From the NCBI GenBank assembly GCA_000442015.1, contig KE561154.1, forward strand, positions 62,001 to 126,000: DNA of 64,000 bases, in the 5' to 3' direction. Of this stretch, positions 59,267 through 64,000 are shown piece by piece. The translations under genes were made by a program, and so were the position numbers. The notes under the pieces were generated by a model. It ran no database searches. It saw nothing but the letters and a program-made list of their open reading frames with translations, and had not been told where the DNA came from. Position 1 is the first letter of the stretch; every line of letters begins with the position of its first letter. The DNA is from Rozella allomycis CSF55. Taxonomy: Eukaryota > Rozellomycota.

Positions 59267-59490
59267 TGCTGTCTACAGAATAGTGCAGCCCAGTATCATA
59301 CGGAATGATTACTCAGTTATTAATTATATGGGTAATGGGTGTTCACTGTTCATGATATAATATTGCAGCCAAGCATCACGCGGAATGATAACTTGATTAC
59401 TATATTTTAGGGATTATAATAATGTGTAAGCGCTATTGTGACTCGTGATGCATAATTGATTATTATCTGCGTAATAATGTGAAGTGCTAT
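59267..59490 (+). repeat. Dispersed repeat, tandem imperfect units
   Basis: Two units of about 80-90 bp, each starting near GCAGCC[CA]AG[TC]ATCA followed by CGGAATGAT and an AT-rich tail. The same motif occurs inverted near 26530-26575 and in parts of 34811-34980. All copies lie in gene-free, N-containing stretches. Confidence 0.6.
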
Positions 59491-59565
59491 CCTTACAACA
59501 ATTCGAAACATTATTTAAATCGGCGATGAAATAATATACAATGAAATTTATACTCTGTAGATATA

Positions 59566-61260
59566 TCATGTACTATGCTTTCCATTTAACATTGAACTTA
59601 TTAAGCTTTGATTTTTTAGTAGCGATGAAAGTATCGATGAGTTAATTTTCTCATTAGGAGCCAAACTCCTCGTCGGTAGATTGGAGCCACGTGCTATCTA
59701 ATAAATTTACAAGCTAAAGATTACTGTGATGTTATTGCTAATGTATCTTTTCAGAGGTATCATTATAGAGGACCTTGAGGGTATACCGTGTTTTATTTCA
59801 AACTCTTGTGGGGAATCAGGAATAAGGTCTTCCTTTACATAGGACACAGATAACACTTTATTTTCTCGATCTTCTTGTATTTTTTTCTGATTGCTTTTAG
59901 ACCCTGATATATTGATGTAACCAGTGTTTAACACCAGCTCTTTTGACAACAAGGAATATATATTACTCGGTGGAGAGATCCAGTCTAGAATTGGTTCGAG
60001 TCCCTGTGAATTTTTCTTAACAAATTTTCCTTCTAATCTATCGAGTGAACGATAATCATAGTTCGGCTGGCGATGTATTCTTTCATTCTATTAGTAAATT
60101 TCAGAATGAAAACTTACTTCATCTATTTCAAAATATCGATATTCAACTAAATTTTCAGCAAAAGTGACAGATTTGCGTTTCCGCTTTCGTTCAGAACAAG
60201 TTTCTGTTTCCTTTAACGGCTCCGAAGAGTTCATAGCAGATAGCTTTTCGGCCAAATTAATCTTCCTGTATTGAGGTGATTTTACTTCATTTTCTTCGAC
60301 ATTATCACTTTTGGCACCACTGGAGGAACTATTAATCCAAATATTAGTGTGATCTTTACGGCTTAGATAATGAATCGCCATTAGATAATACCGGGCTTTT
60401 CTTTTGAGAAAGTGGTATTATATTATGTATATTAGTAGATGTAGGTTTATTTTTAAAAAGAGTAAAGGACTTTGAATCGATTTCCAAAGTTTTAACTTTA
60501 ACTTGTTTTTCTTTTAAAAAATAATCAATGATTATACTTTGAGAGATTTTAATCTCCTGGGATTTGTCTGGGATGGTAGGTGTGTGACTTTGCGAGGAGC
60601 TCATGCTATCCGGAGATAGAATTGAAGAGCTAGTCTCTTTACCAAGTGATCCCGATTGGTTTGGTTTGACACCAATATTTAGGGTCTTTTTCCATTTCTC
60701 TTTTAAGCCTTCCGCTTTCTTACAAATTTCTTTTCCATACGACATAATGTACATACCAGGGTCAGGTACTTTGCTAGCCCGAGAGACCAATTTTCCCATC
60801 TGGAACTGCAGTAAATGCTCTGTTGTAACTGGAAACTGATCCCAAACATCCAAAATTTTTGACATTATACCGTAATTGGAATCTGTCATGGACTTTTTAA
60901 ATAATGAGTTTAACATGAAAGGAATGTTCTTTTCATTTAAGACTCTAGACAGCACCAAAATAAATTCATTACTCGTTTAAAATGGTTTTTCTTTTTGTAT
61001 TTAGTAAAAGTCCGAGCAAAAGGCCAACATTGCCATCTGTAGTTGCGTACTTTGCAAACATTCTTTGCACTTTTCCCAAGTGTTTCAAATCACTTATCCC
61101 TCCAGTATTTGATATAACACTTTGAATATCCCGTAGTAGCAAAGATGTATCCTATTTCGGAGATATTTTTTATTAATACTGATAAACTCACTTCTGCGGG
61201 AGGCACAGGTGGAGTAGGCGAGTCTGCAGAAGGTACTTCAATAATAATGTCATAATCCAT
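59566..61260 (-). CDS. PNUTS (PPP1R10)-like protein phosphatase 1 nuclear targeting subunit
   Basis: A nuclear scaffold for PP1 at sites of transcription. Exons 61260-61180, 61151-60973, 60944-60392, 60361-60118, 60087-59725 and 59697-59566 with introns of 27-30 nt. The N-terminal TFIIS-like helical bundle (about residues 30-140) ends CKKAEGLKEKWKKTL. The PP1-binding RVxF site is in RKRKRKSVTFAENL, followed by YRYFEIDEV exactly as in PNUTS. A linker rich in Ser/Lys separates them. The junction 60392/60361 is off by one base, probably in the A-runs near 60403-60412. The C-terminal zinc finger of animal PNUTS is absent. Confidence 0.82.
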
Positions 61261-61571
61261 GTCTTTATCTTGGTTTCGAGAATCGTTGGCTTCATCTGGA
61301 GAATTGCAAATGCCATCCCCAAAAAGGAACTTTTGTATTGCAACAAGCCACTTATAAACCTTTCTAACGATATAAAACACTCAATACTTCTTCTTTGTTT
61401 AAGTTTAGGTGTGATATATAGGTGTAAAAGTTTATTCCTCTCAAGTTATTCAAGTTCTCAAATATATGTGATATTTGTTTTTCATCCACTTGAAAACATT
61501 CTTATTTTCACTTGAAAACTTTTCCTTACCTAAAAAATTTTGTTTTGCAAGCTTTAGCTGCTCGACTTCAG

Positions 61572-63148
61572 ATGTTTCCATTTTGGTCCTATTTGTGAAT
61601 TTTCGTGAAAGTTTGGAAAGAGAAAACATTTATGAAACATGGATACCAATATATGACAACATGATGAGAAAGAACACTCCTATAGTTGTACAAAAATTTA
61701 AAAGACCGGGAACTAATTTTGGAATTCCAAAACCGAGATTTGTTCATTTACCGCCAATTAATGAAAAGTCTCGTGAAAATGACGCAAATAAAAAAGATAT
61801 TGAAATCGTGAAAGATTTGATTGATTGTCTTGATTTTTCCTCGGAAACAGTAATATTTAAAGTTCGGCGAAACCAAGATTATGATTGCGTTTGGAGAATC
61901 ATTGCAGAGAAGGATTCCAAAAGTCTGGGAAGAAATGTCATCGACAATATCACACATGCTAATTTCATCTCGTAATACCATTAATGTAAGAATTACTAGG
62001 CGATTTTATAGAAAAGGGACAAGTTATTTGTTTTCCCGCCATCACGGAAGAAATAGGCAAGCAAATATTAACATATATGAGTAAAACTGCAAGGAAGGAG
62101 ACTTATATTATAAAAAATACTGAGACCGTTGTTGGCATTTTGTTGGCATCGGATTATTTGGGAATGCATGTACTAAAACAACAATGTGTCAAATTTATAG
62201 CCAAAAACATTTATTGTAAGCGCCAACTCATATTCTAATAGAGGTATTAGTAACATGTGTCAGTTGCCTCCACCTTTTCTTGCAGAAATAGCTAAAGAAA
62301 CGAATATCCCCGCGTTGTTTTATTTGGAAACCGTATTAAAACAAAAAATTACACCAAATCTTTGGAAAAAAAAGTTTGATGTTATCTATACCATAGTTGA
62401 GCCATTCAACCTTTCATTTAAAGAAAATAGCTCATTCATGGAAAAGTCATTATGGTCATTCTATTATCTTTGGGAAAGAAATGAAACCATTCAAAATGGA
62501 ACACCTTTTTCTATTGTGAAAAGAATTGCCGAAGAATGTACTTATTATGAGTTTGACCATTGGATAAATAACATGCAAGCAGCTAGCGTAATTTCCACGA
62601 ATCACTGCGGAAAGATTTTCATCTATTCTTCGTTAATCCGCTACTTGCCTATGTCCAATAAACAATGTATTATTGTGTTAGAAAGCGAGAATAGTGCAGA
62701 TTATCTAAAAAATCAATTATCTTTAAGTCCAAATTTTAAGAATCTTGTACATGGAATTGCACTGATAGCAAATGTGACTATGAAAGTTGACATTTTAAAG
62801 TATTTGCTCAGGGTTAACATCGTGGAACTTTATTTTCTGGGCCCTGAATATGATGAATCATATATGGAACATTTGTTGAATTCGACTGTGAACTTGGAAA
62901 CATTGGTCATTAAATATGGCAGTAGTAGAGTACCTACTATAGTCGCCAGTGTGCTTCATAGAAGCGTAAATTTGAGATATCTAGAATTACAAAACATTGA
63001 ATTCACTGTAAACTCTGGATTACTTTTGGTTTCAAAACTCGGTGAGTTAAGAAACTTGAAGAGACTGGTGTTGAAGAATTGTTCATTTCCTCAAACTATT
63101 GAAAACATGTTGCATAAATTTATTGAAAGCAGAGATGAACTTCAATAA
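61572..63148 (+). CDS. BTB/SKP1-like plus leucine-rich protein, unresolved middle junction
   Basis: Exon 1 (61572-61585) and exon 2 (from 61612) are joined by a 26-nt intron. A middle exon ends at 62215, a 28-nt intron follows, and exon 62244-63148 closes the gene. The middle segment EKGQVICFPAITEEIGKQIL...GILLASDYLGMHVLKQQCVKFIAKN fits the end of a BTB/SKP1-like fold. The last 300 residues contain irregular leucine-rich units (LRYLELQNIEF, LKRLVLKNCSF). The junction between exon 2 (open to 61975) and the BTB segment (about 62005) does not keep frame with any GT-AG intron, so one base is wrong or an exon is missed. BTB-LRR proteins often recruit CUL3; here that is inference. Confidence 0.6.
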
Positions 63149-63740
63149 AATACTAGTCTTTTTTTTTTCAGTATATATCAGCTAAGTCGCAGAAAATATA
63201 CCAGACGTGGCAACACTAACAAACATTTAAGGGAAAATCCTAATGTTTTCCATCATACAATGCCATCAAACCGCCTACCATTACTTCGGTCCAACAAATT
63301 CGCCAAAGAACTTTTGCAGATCACGGCCGATGCATATTTTCATCCTTTTTGATCTCACCCACAACATTCCGGCATAATTCCCCCTCAATTGCTCATGTCC
63401 CCAAAACTACGGTCGGGATAAGGCACTTCATAAAACTTCATATGAAGTCATGGAGAATCTAATGCAGTACTCTTAGTTGAAATCGATTTTTTCGATTTTA
63501 CCTAAACTAGGAAATTTGCACTGAATTTGATTAGAAATATCGAAAAAAAGTCGCCACCCTGGTTTGAATAAAGCTATCGCAGATAAATTCGCGCAATGTA
63601 GAAAAATATTACCTATTCAGTCGTTTANGAAAAACATTACTTATTCAGTCGTATAAAAGGTGTAACGGTTTACCTTTTACAAACGAGACGAAGCACTTCG
63701 CTTTGCGTACTGCGATTTGAAATAGCATAGCCAAGAATTT
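63149..63740. other. Intergenic, downstream of the BTB-LRR gene
   Basis: Roughly 590 bp, more GC-balanced in the middle (63240-63440) than average, with an N at 63628 whose flanks repeat about 25 bp (TTACCTATTCAGTCGT). I tested it by eye for tRNA, 5S and U6 patterns and found none. Confidence 0.3.
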
Positions 63741-64000
63741 CGTGAGCTAGATAAAAAATTAAAGGTAACTTGCTAAGTGCTAACAAAAACTCTTTCAGGC
63801 CTACCTCAAAAATAGAGTCCGTAAGAGTTCACGGAAGATTGCAAATCAGACTTCCGAGTCAATTGGGGCTACGGAGGATGCTATTGCTGATGTTAGAACA
63901 GTCGTTGATAAAGACGTTTTTGATTCTAGGGAAGCTGCTGAGATAGATAATAGAATTGACCTAGAATCAAAAACGTCTTTATCAACGACTGTTCTAACAT
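63732..64000 (+). CDS. Partial gene at right edge, unidentified
   Basis: Two exons, about 63732-63764 and 63799-64000, can be joined across a 34-nt intron to give EFRELDKKLKAYLKNRVRKSS...SIGATEDAIADVRTVVDKDV, a charged helical segment that stays open to the window edge. No start codon is seen in the upstream exon, so more exons lie further left or the start is spliced. The right-hand half of this exon is also the right arm of a perfect palindrome, which makes its last ~40 bases doubtful as coding sequence. Confidence 0.4.
63890..64000. repeat. Perfect 41-bp inverted repeat at window end
   Basis: 63890-63930 (ATGTTAGAACAGTCGTTGAT...) is exactly complementary to 63960-64000, with a 29-nt spacer. 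The right arm ends at the window edge and may extend past it. A perfect long hairpin like this is usually a foldback assembly or library artefact, or the tip of an inverted-repeat element. Confidence 0.8.

Larger units (their letters stand above)
58731..59565. other. Gene-free debris between GPATCH4 and PNUTS
   Basis: Unordered sequence with N's at 58730 and 59126. It holds the retropepsin-like fragment and the repeat cluster listed separately. No intact gene. Confidence 0.6.

Noticed and set aside
63149-63740. 5S rRNA, U6 or tRNA in the right-hand intergenic region
   Set aside because: No internal control boxes, no pairing stems and no conserved U6 or 5S core found by eye.

Overview
This window reads as nuclear DNA of a compact, AT-rich, flagellated early-diverging fungus. 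A Cryptomycota/Rozella-type endoparasite fits best, but this is an inference and no marker settles the species. The evidence is axonemal genes (radial spoke RSP3, nexin-dynein regulatory complex DRC5, RIB43A), mitochondrial genes (MSH1-type MutS, IMP2, a mitoferrin-like carrier, a tentative uL5m), a fungal-style gene repertoire (CSF1/BLTP1, SEC15, TSR3) and many tiny spliceosomal introns. I could place more than 100 introns by restoring conserved protein frames. Nearly all are 26-34 nt with GT(A)...AG ends, and 26 nt is the commonest length and the apparent floor.

Layout. 1-3168: 3'-partial heptad coiled-coil gene (-). 3528-7096: uS8 (+), then MSH1 and a small unknown gene (both -). 7391-18864: a 14-exon solenoid gene resembling SPO22/ZIP4, a LEA2-type membrane protein, eS24, thymidylate synthase, RSP3, a WDR44-like protein, an unknown intronless gene and a secreted reprolysin-like protease. 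18939-31705: a coiled-coil/helical gene, glutathione peroxidase, RNF115/126-like E3, IMP2, DRC5, a double-PH protein, MscL, prefoldin 1, an NmrA-like reductase, a possible mitoribosomal uL5m, mitoferrin and TSR3. 31706-38200: gene-poor, broken by N's, with repeats, a PIF1/Helitron-type helicase relic, a broken 2OG dioxygenase ORF, a GC-rich foreign-looking patch and RIB43A. 38201-46027: the very large CSF1/BLTP1 lipid-transfer gene. 46110-54639: tRNA-Lys, a rhodanese-DUSP phosphatase, HSP70, two tandem secreted paralogues, an aldo-keto reductase, an amino-acid transporter and BAG1. 54729-64000: SEC15, a Nudix hydrolase, a truncated GPATCH4, retroelement debris and repeats, PNUTS, a BTB-like/leucine-rich gene and a terminal palindrome.

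Genes are packed head-to-head and tail-to-tail, with 3' ends often only 19-33 bp apart. In many genes AATAAA overlaps or abuts the stop codon. Most genes are housekeeping and unrelated to their neighbours. The accessory signals that merit attention are the tandem secreted pair (49767-51010), the eukaryotic MscL, the secreted metalloprotease and the mobile-element island with the dioxygenase.

Sequence quality matters here. Single N's join contigs whose ends repeat the same sequence with small differences, and several genes need one base added in an A/T run. Frameshifts in otherwise intact genes are therefore more likely assembly errors than biology.
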